Of a DNA stretch of 64,000 nt, positions 19,021 to 28,215 are shown piece after piece. Origin of the DNA: Hyphomicrobium sp. (GTDB lineage Bacteria > Pseudomonadota > Alphaproteobacteria > Rhizobiales > Hyphomicrobiaceae); assembly GCA_030148425.1 (NCBI GenBank), contig JASBTM010000012.1:1-64000 (forward strand), given 5' to 3'. Within the stretch, counting starts at the first letter, position 1. Every line of letters starts with the position of its first letter. Below the pieces are notes generated by a model. That model searched no databases. It worked only from the letters and a program-made list of their open reading frames with translations, and had not been told where the DNA came from. Both the position numbers and the translations under genes were made by a program.

Positions 19021-20508
19021 TCAGCCGACTTCGGCCAGAAGAGAAAGCTGCCTCGGCACCGCTTCGCCGCCGTAATCGGTCAGGCTGGTCGGGTAATCGC
19101 CGGTGAAGCAATGGTCGGTGAACTGCGGCGCACGGTTGTCGCGGGCGTCGAGACCGATGGCGCGATAGATGCCGTCGACCGACAGGAAGGCGAGGCTGTC
19201 GGCTTCCATGAAGTCGCGCATTTCATCCAACGACATGTTGGCGGCGAGCAGGTCTTTCTTGCTCGGCGTATCGATGCCGTAGAAATCGGGATGCGTGATT
19301 GGCGGCGACGAAATCCGCATGTGAACTTCCGCAGCGCCCGCGTCGCGGATGAGCTGCACGATCTTCTTCGATGTCGTGCCGCGAACGACGCTGTCGTCGA
19401 TGAGAACGACGCGATTGCCGCGAATGACGCCGGAGTTCGCCGAATGCTTCAGCTTCACACCAAGCTGGCGAATGCGCTGCTCGGGCTCGATGAAGGTGCG
19501 GCCGATGTAGTGATTGCGGATGATGCCAAGCTCGAACGGAATGCCGCTCTGCTGGCTGAAGCCGATTGCCGCCGGAACGCCTGAGTCGGGGATCGGCACG
19601 ATCACGTCGGCGGCCGGCGCGGATTCGCGAGCAAGCTCGATGCCCATGCGCTTGCGGATATCGTAAACCGTCTGACCGGCGACGATTGAATCCGGACGCG
19701 CGAAATAGATGTATTCGAAGATGCAGGGGCGGGCAGGGCGCATCGGAAACGGGCGATGGCTTTCGAGCCCTTCGTCGGTGATGACGACGACTTCGCCGTT
19801 ATCGACCTCACGCAGAAATTCGGCGCCGACCATATCGAGCGCGCAGGTTTCGGAAGCCAGAACGTAAGAGGTTCCGAGGCGGCCGATGACGAGCGGACGG
19901 ATGCCAACCGGATCGCGGACACCAATCATCATATCATTGGTCAGGCAGACGAGGGCGTAGGAGCCTTCGACCTGGCGGACAGCATCGACAAGGCGCTCGA
20001 CGATGCGGCGCTTCTTGGAGCGTGACAGAAGATGAAGGATGACTTCCGTGTCGGACGTCGACTGGCAGATCGCGCCGGACGAGATGAGCTCACGGCGGAG
20101 CGTCAGGGCATTCGTAAGGTTGCCGTTGTGGGCGACCGCGAAGCCGCCGGTATCGATATCTGCGAAGAGAGGCTGAACGTTGCGGATGAGCGGATCGCCG
20201 GTGGTCGAGTAGCGATCGTGGCCGATGGCCATGCGGCCTTTGAGGCGGGCGAGCACGTCAGGTTTCGAGAAGTTGTCGCCGACGAGGCCCATGCGGCGCT
20301 CGGAATGGAAGTTGTGGCCGTCGTAGGAGACGATGCCGGCGGCTTCCTGTCCGCGATGCTGAAGGGCGTGAAGGCCCAGCGCGGTAATCGCCGCTGCATC
20401 AGGATGGTCGAAGATGCCGAAGACGCCGCATTCTTCGCGTAGGCGATCGTCGCCATAACGCGTGAATGTCAGGCCGTCGATTGTCGTCGCGCCGCCTTGC
20501 TGTGCCAT
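19021..20508 (-). CDS. purF: Amidophosphoribosyltransferase
   Basis: 495 residues starting MAQQGGATTIDG. An earlier in-frame ATG at 20586 is less likely because GGGAGGTG stands 5 bases before 20508. The enzyme makes phosphoribosylamine from PRPP and glutamine, the first step of purine synthesis. A short propeptide precedes the nucleophile Cys of ECGVFGIFDHPDA. The PRPP loop is VVLIDDSVVRGTTSKK. The C-terminal region shows HPDFYGIDT and DHCFTGDYPT, where Bacillus-type enzymes carry cluster-binding cysteines, so the Fe-S site appears partly lost. cvpA lies upstream, as in many bacteria. Confidence 0.96.
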   Translation of the reverse strand: MAQQGGATTIDGLTFTRYGDDRLREECGVFGIFDHPDAAAITALGLHALQHRGQEAAGIVSYDGHNFHSERRMGLVGDNFSKPDVLARLKGRMAIGHDRYSTTGDPLIRNVQPLFADIDTGGFAVAHNGNLTNALTLRRELISSGAICQSTSDTEVILHLLSRSKKRRIVERLVDAVRQVEGSYALVCLTNDMMIGVRDPVGIRPLVIGRLGTSYVLASETCALDMVGAEFLREVDNGEVVVITDEGLESHRPFPMRPARPCIFEYIYFARPDSIVAGQTVYDIRKRMGIELARESAPAADVIVPIPDSGVPAAIGFSQQSGIPFELGIIRNHYIGRTFIEPEQRIRQLGVKLKHSANSGVIRGNRVVLIDDSVVRGTTSKKIVQLIRDAGAAEVHMRISSPPITHPDFYGIDTPSKKDLLAANMSLDEMRDFMEADSLAFLSVDGIYRAIGLDARDNRAPQFTDHCFTGDYPTSLTDYGGEAVPRQLSLLAEVG

Positions 20509-20599
20509 GAGGCACCTCCCGCGATTGAGCCGCCCTTGCTCTGCCCGATACGCCGGTAACCAAATCCCGAACGTACCGTCGTTCATGACACCGCCTGCG

Positions 20600-21235
20600 T
20601 CACGCGAGCGTCATATAGTACCAGTCGTTGCCGATAGCCAGCGCGACTGAACGACCCTTTTGCTCGATGCGACCCTGCTGGCCGGGTTGTTCGTTCGGCG
20701 AAGCCGGCGGCGGCGTTGCTGACGGCTGCGGTATGACCTGCAACAGCACGTTTTTGATCGACTCGCCGGTAGCCGCCACATAGGGCCGGAAAAACGCATC
20801 CCGAACAAGGGGATGCTGCTTATCTTGCTCGGGCGAGATGAAGGCCGCGTAAGCCATGTACGGGATGACGAAAAGAAGGAACCCGCGCAGCACGCCGAAT
20901 ATGAAGCCGAGAACACGGTCGATCATGCCAACCTGACTATCGAGAATCGCATCGGAGATGCGCGCCGTAATCAGGTGCACGATGATGAGGACGAGCAGAC
21001 CGACCACGACCGCGACGCCGACGGTGGCGATCTGAGGCGGCAATCCAGTCTGCGCTGCGATGTCGGCCGTCATTTCTTTCTTGGTCGCGAAGATCCAGTA
21101 GCCGACGCCCGCGGCCGAGATCCAGGAGACGATCGACAGCAGCTCGCGCGCAAAGCCCCGGTACATCGCCAGAAGTCCGGAGATGAACGAGACAGCGATC
21201 AGCGCTAGGTCTAGGTATGTAAACGGACCGACCAT
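20600..21235 (-). CDS. cvpA: CvpA-family inner membrane protein
   Basis: 211 residues from the ATG at 21235, preceded by GAGAGGGAA. A longer frame to 21319 lacks support. Four hydrophobic segments lie in the first 130 residues (LDLALIAVSFISGLLAMY, ISAAGVGYWIF, VGVAVVVGLLVLIIVHLI, VLGFIFGVLRGFLLFVI), with the GxxRG patterns of the family, then a Pro/Gln-rich tail. CvpA was named for colicin V production, but its role is membrane homeostasis of unclear mechanism. It is placed between radA and purF on the same strand. Confidence 0.9.
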   Translation of the reverse strand: MVGPFTYLDLALIAVSFISGLLAMYRGFARELLSIVSWISAAGVGYWIFATKKEMTADIAAQTGLPPQIATVGVAVVVGLLVLIIVHLITARISDAILDSQVGMIDRVLGFIFGVLRGFLLFVIPYMAYAAFISPEQDKQHPLVRDAFFRPYVAATGESIKNVLLQVIPQPSATPPPASPNEQPGQQGRIEQKGRSVALAIGNDWYYMTLA

Positions 21236-21290
21236 GGCCGGATTCCCTCTCCCATCGAGTGTCCCCCGAGCCCGAGACTCGCTGGGAAAT

Positions 21291-22667
21291 TCAGTTGCAT
21301 GGCGTTGTAGCCTCTGCAAGCGACTTGAGATGTGCGATGCGCGATAGCGACACCTTCATGCCCTGGATATCGACTTCGCCGCTTTCGGGCAGAACCGCCT
21401 GTCCAAAACCGAGCTTCGACGCTTCCTTCAGACGCGCTGTCATCATCGCGGCAGCCCTTACGGCTCCCGACAGTGAGACTTCGCCGAAATAGATAGCGTC
21501 TCGCGGCAATGCAATGCCCGACATCGATGACAAAAGCGCCGCCGCGACCGCAAGATCGGCCGCAGGCTCGGTTATCTTCAGTCCGCCTGCAACGTTCAGG
21601 TAAACGTCGTGGCTCGCAAACGAGATGCCGCAACGGGCATCGAGCACGGCCAGCAGCATGGCGAGGCGGTTCGAGTCCCAGCCGACGACGGCGCGGCGCG
21701 GGGTGCCGAGGCCCGACGGCGCTACGAGAGCCTGGATCTCGACGAGCAGCGGACGCGTACCCTCCACGCCCGCGAAGATGGCCGCGCCGGGGCTCCGGCT
21801 GTCGCGGTCGCCCAGGAACAGCTCGGACGGATTGGCGACTTCCTTTAAGCCGCCGCTGACCATTTCGAAAACGCCGATCTCGTCCGACGGACCGAAGCGG
21901 TTCTTGACCGCGCGCAGGATGCGATAGGGAAGACCGCGGTCTCCTTCGAAATACAACACGGTGTCGACCATGTGCTCGATCACCTTCGGTCCGGCGATCT
22001 GGCCGTCTTTTGTCACGTGGCCGACGAGCAGCATGGCGGAGCCCGCCATCTTGCCGTAGCGGATGAGCGATTGAGCGGCGGCACGCACCTGACTGACGGT
22101 TCCGGGCGCCGCGTCGAGCGTATCGGCCCAAAGCGTCTGAATGGAATCGATGATGATCAGATCCGGCGGCTTGCCGTCGCCGAGAGTCGCGAGAATGTTC
22201 GTCAGGTTCGTTTCAGATGCGAGCCCGACCTGCGCATCGGCCAAGCCGAGGCGGGCTGCGCGAAGGCGTACCTGCGCGACGGCTTCCTCGCCCGAGAAGT
22301 AAAGCGCGCGGCCGCCGCTTTGGGCAACGTGGGCTGCGACCTGAAGGAGAAGCGTCGACTTCCCGATACCCGGTTCGCCGCCGATCAAAATCGCGGAGCC
22401 CGGAACGACGCCGCCGCCCGTCACGCGATCGAGTTCCATGATGCCCGTCGTGAAGCGCGGCGCTTCCTGAGCTTCACCTTTAAGAGTCTCGAGCTTGATG
22501 ACGCGGCCCTTGCTCTGGCGCGTTACGCCCGATCCGGGAGGCGGACCGGCGTCGGTTTCTTCGACAAGCGTGTTCCACTCTCCGCACGTGGTGCACTTGC
22601 CCGCCCAGCGCGATGAGGTCGCCCCGCAAGCCTGGCAGACGTAGAGGGAGCGGGAGGGCTTGGCCAT
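21291..22667 (-). CDS. radA: DNA repair protein RadA
   Basis: 458 residues. The N-terminal C4 zinc finger is CQACG...CTTCG (about 11 to 32). The RecA-like core has Walker A GEPGIGKST (about 92), Walker B LIIIDSIQT and the RadA-specific KNRFG motif. The C-terminus is the Lon-like domain (GTRPLLVEIQALV, AVVGWDSNRLAMLLAVL). It drives branch migration and D-loop extension during recombinational repair. It is separated from alr by a palindromic repeat. Confidence 0.96.
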   Translation of the reverse strand: MAKPSRSLYVCQACGATSSRWAGKCTTCGEWNTLVEETDAGPPPGSGVTRQSKGRVIKLETLKGEAQEAPRFTTGIMELDRVTGGGVVPGSAILIGGEPGIGKSTLLLQVAAHVAQSGGRALYFSGEEAVAQVRLRAARLGLADAQVGLASETNLTNILATLGDGKPPDLIIIDSIQTLWADTLDAAPGTVSQVRAAAQSLIRYGKMAGSAMLLVGHVTKDGQIAGPKVIEHMVDTVLYFEGDRGLPYRILRAVKNRFGPSDEIGVFEMVSGGLKEVANPSELFLGDRDSRSPGAAIFAGVEGTRPLLVEIQALVAPSGLGTPRRAVVGWDSNRLAMLLAVLDARCGISFASHDVYLNVAGGLKITEPAADLAVAAALLSSMSGIALPRDAIYFGEVSLSGAVRAAAMMTARLKEASKLGFGQAVLPESGEVDIQGMKVSLSRIAHLKSLAEATTPCN

Positions 22668-22698
22668 CAGGTGTGAGCCCTGCCGAAGCGCCCAAGCT

Positions 22699-22802
22699 TG
22701 TCATCCCGGGCGAGCCTTCTTGCGAGACCCGGGACCCAGCGATCTTTCACTGAGCCGTTGCCCTGGGTCCCGGCTCCTCGCTTCGCTCCGGCCGGGATGA
22801 CA
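22699..22802. repeat. REP-like composite inverted repeat between alr and radA
   Basis: The outer arms TGTCATCCCGGG (22699-22710) and GCCGGGATGACA (22791-22802) are complementary at 11 of 12 positions. Nested inside, CCGGGACCCAG (22729-22739) pairs perfectly with CTGGGTCCCGG (22763-22773). The ~104-bp unit resembles the intergenic palindromic elements scattered through alphaproteobacterial genomes. Only one copy lies in this window. Confidence 0.7.
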
Positions 22803-22818
22803 GTTGCTGAGTGATTCA

Positions 22819-23964
22819 TCATCGCACCTCGTCGTCGAGGTACAGCCGCGTGAAGCGATGGCCGAGGCGCGTCAGGATTTCGTAGCCGATGGTGCCCGCC
22901 GCGAAGCCCGCGTCTTCGATCGTCAACTCGTCGGCGATCAGCTTCGCGAATTCGCCGGGCATGGCAGCGCCATCGGGAAGATCAGTCACGTCGACCGTCA
23001 TGAGGTCCATCGAGATGCGTCCAATAATGGGTGCGAGATGCCCACTGATCAACACGTGGCCGCCGGGCCTGCCATCCGGTGCGCTGGCATTGCGCGGCAC
23101 GCCGTCGGCATAACCCGCTGCAATCGTCGCAATGCGGCTCGAACGTTTGGCGCGCCACGTCGCGGAATAGCCGACGGTTTCGCCCGGCGCGACGTCGGCC
23201 AGAGCAAGAATGCGCGCGGAAACCGATACGGCAGCCTTCACCGGCGCTGGAGCGATCTGCGATGCCTGGCCGCCGTAAATCGCGTAACCGGGCCGGACGA
23301 GGTCGAAATGATAAGCCGGTCCGAGCATCAAGCCATCGGAGGCGGCTAGGCTTCGCTGCACGCCAGGGAAAAGCGCGGAGAGCGTTTCGAATGTCAGAAG
23401 CTGTTCGCGATTTTTCGGATCGCGCGGATTGTCGGCAGAGGCGAGGTGGCTCATCACGAGATCGAGATCGATCCCGGCCATCATCGACGGCTCGGCCGAA
23501 AGGCGGCGCACATCGCGCAGCGGAAGCCCGAGTCGATGCAACCCCGTATCGATATGGATAGCGGCCGGAAGCCTCTCGCCACGCGCGCGGCATAGCGCCG
23601 ACCACGCCACGATATCGTCGAGCGTCGATAGCACCGGCTTGACGCCGAGATGCGCGAAGGGCGCGGCGGCGTTTCCAACGAGGCCGTCGAGAGCATAGAT
23701 ATCGGCGCTGGGCGCGATCCGGCGGGCGGTTTCTGCTTCGCCTGGAGTTGCGATGAAGAATGCCGAGCATTTGGCGCGCGCGAGCGCCGCGATCACGCGT
23801 TCGGCGCCGAGGCCGTAGGCATCGGCTTTCACGACGGCGGCGCACCGCGCAGGGCCGACCTTTGCAGCCAGCGCTCGCCAATTGGCTGCGACACGCCCGA
23901 GATCGACCGTGATCGTTCCCGTCGAGCTTGCTAGGCTCTCGGGCATGCGCGCATTGACCGTCAT
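22819..23964 (-). CDS. alr: Alanine racemase
   Basis: 381 residues. The PLP lysine is in AAVVKADAYGLGAERV (about 45) and the opposite catalytic tyrosine in GETVGYSATWRAKRSS (about 270). IDLMTVDVTDLP near 320 is the family's active-site entry segment. It interconverts L- and D-alanine for peptidoglycan. The ATG at 23964 has GGTGGGA upstream. It follows dnaB by 21 bases, which suggests one transcript. Confidence 0.95.
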   Translation of the reverse strand: MTVNARMPESLASSTGTITVDLGRVAANWRALAAKVGPARCAAVVKADAYGLGAERVIAALARAKCSAFFIATPGEAETARRIAPSADIYALDGLVGNAAAPFAHLGVKPVLSTLDDIVAWSALCRARGERLPAAIHIDTGLHRLGLPLRDVRRLSAEPSMMAGIDLDLVMSHLASADNPRDPKNREQLLTFETLSALFPGVQRSLAASDGLMLGPAYHFDLVRPGYAIYGGQASQIAPAPVKAAVSVSARILALADVAPGETVGYSATWRAKRSSRIATIAAGYADGVPRNASAPDGRPGGHVLISGHLAPIIGRISMDLMTVDVTDLPDGAAMPGEFAKLIADELTIEDAGFAAGTIGYEILTRLGHRFTRLYLDDEVR

Positions 23965-23985
23965 GTCATCGTCCCACCCGCGTCC

Positions 23986-25497
23986 CTAATGTGAGGGCAT
24001 CATATAGTCCCGGGCCAAATTGCCAAAGCGCGTGAATTGTCCTTCGAAGGACAGCTCGACCGTTCCGACCGGACCGTGACGCTGCTTGCCGATGATGACC
24101 TCGGCCTTTCCGGAGGCCGCGCTCATCTTCGTCATCCAATCGGCAAATTCCGGCGTTCCTTCGGCAGGCTTCGTGCGCTCGATGTAATATTCTTCGCGGA
24201 ACACGAACATGACGACGTCGGCGTCCTGCTCGATCGAGCCCGATTCACGAAGGTCGGAGAGCTGCGGACGCTTATCTTCGCGCTGCTCGACCTGACGCGA
24301 AAGCTGAGAGAGCGCGATAATCGGAACCGCCAGCTCCTTGGCGAGCGCCTTGAGGCCCGTGGTGATCTCGGTGATTTCCTGCACGCGGTTGGCGCTGCTG
24401 CTCGCTTTCGACCCGGCGAGCAGCTGAAGGTAGTCGACGATGAGAAGATCGAGGCCGTGCTGGCGCTTCAGCTTTCGTGCGCGCGCCGAGAGCTGCGCGA
24501 TGGTGATACCGCCCGTCTGGTCGATGAAGAGCGGAATGCGGCCCATCTCGGCCGCAACTTCGGACAGTTTGCGGAATTCGTTCTCATCGATCATGCCGCG
24601 CCGAATTTTCTCCGACGAAACTTCCGCCTGCTCGGCGAGAATACGCGTCGCAAGCTGCTCGGACGACATTTCGAGCGAGAAGAACCCGACGATGCCGCCG
24701 TCGACCGTTTGCATCGAGCCGTCGGACTGGCGTTCGCCGCGATAGGCTTTCGCGACGTTATAGGCGATATTCGTCACGAGCGCGGTCTTGCCCATCGAGG
24801 GGCGTCCGGCAAGGATGATCAAGTCCGAGCGCTGCAAACCGCCGAGCTTGTTATCGAGATCGGAAAGTCCCGTCGAAGCGCCAGAGAGATGTCCGGCGCG
24901 CTGGAACGCGCTGTTCGCCATCTCGATGGCGGTCGTCAGCGCCGATTTGAATGTCTCGAAGCCCTTGCCGTATTTGTTCTGCTCGGCAAGCGAATAGAGT
25001 CGGCCCTCGGCCTCTTCGATCTGAGCGCGCGGTATGTGATCGACGGCGCTGTCGTAGGCCGTGTTGACCATGTCCTCGCCGATGATGATCAACGAGCGGC
25101 GCGTGGCGAGATCGTAGACCGTGCGGCCGTACTCGGCAGCGTTGATGATCGTCGTCGCGTTGGCGGCGAGGCGGCCGAGATACTGCGGAACCGTCAAATT
25201 GGCATCGATCGGCTCGACGTTCTCGAAGAACGTCTTCACCGTGATCGGCGTCGCCGTCTTGCCCGCGTGAATAAGCGTGCCGAGCGTCTCGTAGATTCGC
25301 GCGTGCAGCGGATCGAAGAAATGATCGGGAGACAAGAAAGTCGAAACGCGATCTAGCGCCTCGTTGTTGACGAGGATCGCACCGAGAAGCGCCTGCTCGG
25401 CTTCGAGGTTATGCGGCGGCTGACGAAAGGTCAGCGGCTGATTGGCCGAGACGACTTGCTTGAGCTTCTCGGTGGGGAGGACTGCGGGATCTGCCAT
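23986..25497 (-). CDS. dnaB: Replicative DNA helicase DnaB
   Basis: 503 residues. The N-terminal domain (PPHNLEAEQALLGAILVNNEAL) is followed by a linker and a RecA-like motor with Walker A GRPSMGKTALVTNIA, Walker B LLIVDYLQLLAG, the arginine-finger region and LSQLSRQVEQREDKRPQLSDLRESG. It is the hexameric fork helicase. An insertion between Walker A and Walker B (AKAYRGERQSDGSMQTVDGG) is common in alphaproteobacterial DnaB. No intein is present. Confidence 0.97.
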   Translation of the reverse strand: MADPAVLPTEKLKQVVSANQPLTFRQPPHNLEAEQALLGAILVNNEALDRVSTFLSPDHFFDPLHARIYETLGTLIHAGKTATPITVKTFFENVEPIDANLTVPQYLGRLAANATTIINAAEYGRTVYDLATRRSLIIIGEDMVNTAYDSAVDHIPRAQIEEAEGRLYSLAEQNKYGKGFETFKSALTTAIEMANSAFQRAGHLSGASTGLSDLDNKLGGLQRSDLIILAGRPSMGKTALVTNIAYNVAKAYRGERQSDGSMQTVDGGIVGFFSLEMSSEQLATRILAEQAEVSSEKIRRGMIDENEFRKLSEVAAEMGRIPLFIDQTGGITIAQLSARARKLKRQHGLDLLIVDYLQLLAGSKASSSANRVQEITEITTGLKALAKELAVPIIALSQLSRQVEQREDKRPQLSDLRESGSIEQDADVVMFVFREEYYIERTKPAEGTPEFADWMTKMSAASGKAEVIIGKQRHGPVGTVELSFEGQFTRFGNLARDYMMPSH

Positions 25498-25593
25498 GCC
25501 CGGACGCTAACCGATTCAAGTCGCGTCCGGGAGATTATGCTCATGCAACCCGCGAGCCTTCCCCGCTATCAACATGCTCTCTCGGAAACGTTT

Positions 25594-25617
25594 GGCCGTG
25601 GGAATTAAGCCACGGCC
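25594..25617 (-). terminator. Hairpin downstream of rplI
   Basis: GGCCGTGG (25594-25601) and CCACGGCC (25610-25617) form a perfect eight-base stem with an eight-base loop in the 147-bp gap between rplI and dnaB. There is no T tail on the minus strand, so it may attenuate or protect mRNA ends rather than terminate fully. Confidence 0.4.
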
Positions 25618-25644
25618 AGATTTCCGTGCATTTTAAGCGAAGTC

Positions 25645-26226
25645 TCAGGCCGATTCGCCTTCCTCTTCCTCAGGGGCAGCGCCTTCCTCGAAGGCCGAGT
25701 CCGGATTGAACGTCTCGAGCTCGAGCGCTTCTTCCTTGATGACGGCGACGTCTTCGCCGCGAGCCTGCTTGTCGGCTTCGTCCTGAGAGCGGGCGATGTT
25801 GAGCGTGATGCCGCAAGAAACTTCCGGATGCAGCTGAACCGTTGCGTCCGTCAGGCCGAGTGTCTTGATCGGCTTGACGAGCACGATCTGGTTGCGGTCG
25901 ACAGTGAAACCGCCTTCGGTGACGACCGTAGCGATGTCGCGGGTCGAGACCGAGCCGTAGAGCTGACCCGTGTCGCCGGCGGCGCGGATGAGAACGAACG
26001 CCTTGCCGTTGAGCTTCGCGGCGATGGCTTCAGCTTCACTCTTGTTCGCGAGGTTGTCGGCCTCGAGCTGCGCGCGGCGGCCGTCGAAGACCTTCTTGTT
26101 GTCTTCGGTGGCGCGGAGCGCCTTCTTCTGAGGAAGAAGGTAGTTGCGCGCGTAGCCGTCCTTGACGTTGACGATGTCGCCCATCTGACCCAGGCGGCCA
26201 ATTCGCTGAAGAAGAATAACTTGCAT
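25645..26226 (-). CDS. rplI: 50S ribosomal protein L9
   Basis: 193 residues. The N-terminal RNA-binding domain has [32 protein letters not shown] as the family signature, then the long linker helix and the C-terminal domain ([11 protein letters not shown]). It extends about 40 residues beyond the usual length of about 150, and that tail is strongly acidic, ending [14 protein letters not shown]. The ribosome site AGGAG lies 8 bases before the ATG. It belongs to the rpsF-rpsR-DUF2232-rplI operon. Confidence 0.97.
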   Translation of the reverse strand: MQVILLQRIGRLGQMGDIVNVKDGYARNYLLPQKKALRATEDNKKVFDGRRAQLEADNLANKSEAEAIAAKLNGKAFVLIRAAGDTGQLYGSVSTRDIATVVTEGGFTVDRNQIVLVKPIKTLGLTDATVQLHPEVSCGITLNIARSQDEADKQARGEDVAVIKEEALELETFNPDSAFEEGAAPEEEEGESA

Positions 26227-26265
26227 GTGCTTAACTCCTAGTTTGAAAGGGGGAATTGCGAATTT

Positions 26266-27216
26266 TCAGTTCGGCGCTTCGGGCGGCTTACCAGCCGACC
26301 GGTAGCGAAAGACGGTTTCGGCCAAGCCCGTCAGTGCGAGCAAAAGGCCGATATACGGAACGAACAGGACACCGACGTAGAGAGCGGTGAGGATGAACGA
26401 TCTCCACTGCGATCCGCGCGTCAGCGAGTGAATGACGGCCAGGCCCACGAGCGCGAATGCGAGCGTGAACGGCGCTGCGACGCCCGCAGCGACAAGTCCC
26501 GCGAGACCGCCGATGAACGAGAGGGCGATCGCAATCAGCAACGCGAATGTCGCGCCACCGGGCATCGCGAATGCTGCAAGATCGGGCCACGGCCGCTGCA
26601 ATCGGCCCGAAGCCAATGTGATGCGGCCCGCAAGCCAGAGATTGAGAAGAATTGTGCCCATCGCCAGCAGCCCGAGCGCCCACGGGAGCGAGTACAGAGT
26701 CGATCGCGTGATCTGATCGATCTCGGCAGGGCCGATCTCAGGCGCACCCGGAATTTGCGAGAGTTCGGTTTTGACGAAGGTCTCGACGACGGTTTTGAGC
26801 AGCTTCGTCAGCGTGTCGATATCGCCGCCCATCAGCATGAGCGCGAGCGCCGCGAAGCCACCGGAAAAGATCGCCGCGGCGACGGCAATGCGGCCGAGCG
26901 GATACCATTCGCGTTCGCCTTCAACCTCGCGGCTCAAGAGTGCGAGGCGTGTGCAGATGATCGCGGGAAGCGCCGTGCTGACGGCGTAGACTTCTGCGGC
27001 GAGCGGATTAGCGATGAGCAGGACACCCACGGTCGCAGTGATCGCCGCGATTCCGGCCGCGATCGGACCGAGCCCAAGGCCGGTGAGGTACAGCGACAGA
27101 GGAGTCAGCAAGAAGAGAACGATACGGAGCAGGAACGCTCCTGTCGTCGCCGAAGCGAAGACGACTGCCGAGATCAAGCCCGCGGCGAGGGCAAGTATGA
27201 AAACGTTCGTCGGCAT
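26266..27216 (-). CDS. DUF2232 integral membrane protein
   Basis: 316 residues with about eight hydrophobic segments (for example ALAAGLISAVVFASATTGAF, FALLIAIALSFIGGLAGLVAAG and LYVGVLFVPYIGLLLALTGLAE). Its position between rpsR and rplI and its topology match the DUF2232/YybS-like proteins conserved at this place in Hyphomicrobiales. The function is unknown. There are 168 bp between rpsR and this gene, so it may have its own promoter. Confidence 0.8.
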   Translation of the reverse strand: MPTNVFILALAAGLISAVVFASATTGAFLLRIVLFLLTPLSLYLTGLGLGPIAAGIAAITATVGVLLIANPLAAEVYAVSTALPAIICTRLALLSREVEGEREWYPLGRIAVAAAIFSGGFAALALMLMGGDIDTLTKLLKTVVETFVKTELSQIPGAPEIGPAEIDQITRSTLYSLPWALGLLAMGTILLNLWLAGRITLASGRLQRPWPDLAAFAMPGGATFALLIAIALSFIGGLAGLVAAGVAAPFTLAFALVGLAVIHSLTRGSQWRSFILTALYVGVLFVPYIGLLLALTGLAETVFRYRSAGKPPEAPN

Positions 27217-27384
27217 CTCTCTCGCTGTCCCGCGTTTCGAGCGGTTAGAGTCAGATCCGGTTTCCCGTCCTGACCCAACTCTTTATTTGCGCCTCCCGAC
27301 TCCACTTCTTAGAGCCGGCCGGGAGGCGCGTTAGATCTTGCTCCAAGCGAGCGGCGCATCGCGCCGACCCGCAAGGAAAGCGAA

Positions 27385-27639
27385 CTACTTAATCACGTAC
27401 GGCAGCAGACCGAGGAAGCGCGAGCGCTTGATGGCTCGTGCAAGCTCACGCTGCTTTTTCGCGGAAACGGCCGTGATGCGGCTCGGCACGATCTTGCCGC
27501 GCTCGGAGATGTAACGGCCAAGCGTCCGCACATCCTTGTAGTCGATCTTCGGAGCGCCGGCGCCCGAGAACGGGCAGGTCTTGCGGCGACGCTGGAAGGG
27601 ACGGCGGGCGCCGCCGCCAGAGGAAGCGATCTCAGCCAT
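27385..27639 (-). CDS. rpsR: 30S ribosomal protein S18
   Basis: 84 residues. A basic start ([13 protein letters not shown]) leads to [19 protein letters not shown] and [20 protein letters not shown], the S18 core that binds 16S rRNA together with S6. It begins 3 bases after the rpsF stop, so the S6 and S18 partners are co-translated. Confidence 0.98.
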   Translation of the reverse strand: MAEIASSGGGARRPFQRRRKTCPFSGAGAPKIDYKDVRTLGRYISERGKIVPSRITAVSAKKQRELARAIKRSRFLGLLPYVIK

Positions 27640-27642
27640 GAA

Positions 27643-28215
27643 TTATTCCTCCGAACCAGTGTTGCTGTCACGCGGCGGACGGGGCGCGCGGGGCGCTTCA
27701 CCATCACGCGGCGGGCGAGGGCCGCGATCACCGTCACGCGGCGGGCGCGAGTCGCCCTCACGCGGAGGACGCGAGCGGAACGTCGAACCACCGTCACGGT
27801 CACGGCCGCCACCGAAGCCGCCACGCGGCGGGCCGCCACGGCCTGGGCCGCCGCCGAAGCCGCGATCACCACGATCGCCGCGCTCATCGCGGTCCTGCTT
27901 GCGCATCTGGATGCTCGGTTCGGTTTCGAGCTCTTCGACGCGAACGGTCATGAAGCGGATGACGTCCGAGTTGATGCCCATCCGGCGCTCCATCTCGGTG
28001 ACGGCAGCCGGCGGCGCTTCGATGTTGAAGAAGGCGTAGTGTGCCTTGCGGTTCTTCTTGATCTTGAACGCGAGGTTCTTGAGACCCCAGTATTCCTGCT
28101 TGGTGATCTTGCCCTGGCCTTCTTCGACGACGCCCTGGAATTCCTTCATCAGAGCTTCGACTTGGGCCTGGGTAACGTCCTGGCGCGCCAGGAACGTATG
28201 CTCGTAAAGTGGCAT
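27643..28215 (-). CDS. rpsF: 30S ribosomal protein S6 with long Arg/Gly/Pro/Asp tail
   Basis: 190 residues from [15 protein letters not shown] at 28215; the reading frame reaches further upstream but without family similarity. Residues 1 to about 105 are the S6 fold ([30 protein letters not shown]). The remaining 80 or so residues are low-complexity, first RGG-like ([17 protein letters not shown]) and then repeats of RPPRDGD type, ending SNTGSEE. E. coli S6 has only a short glutamate tail. The tail length is set by a repetitive GC-rich DNA stretch (27650-27890). Confidence 0.95.
   Translation of the reverse strand: MPLYEHTFLARQDVTQAQVEALMKEFQGVVEEGQGKITKQEYWGLKNLAFKIKKNRKAHYAFFNIEAPPAAVTEMERRMGINSDVIRFMTVRVEELETEPSIQMRKQDRDERGDRGDRGFGGGPGRGGPPRGGFGGGRDRDGGSTFRSRPPREGDSRPPRDGDRGPRPPRDGEAPRAPRPPRDSNTGSEE

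Noticed and set aside
24037-25356. 440-codon plus-strand frame opposite dnaB
   Set aside because: Antisense shadow; the product is Arg/Asp/Glu-rich with no family signature, while dnaB on the minus strand is unmistakable.
27650-27890. Short GC-rich tandem repeats at the rpsF 3' end considered as a non-coding satellite
   Set aside because: They are in frame with S6 and end at a stop 3 bases before rpsR.
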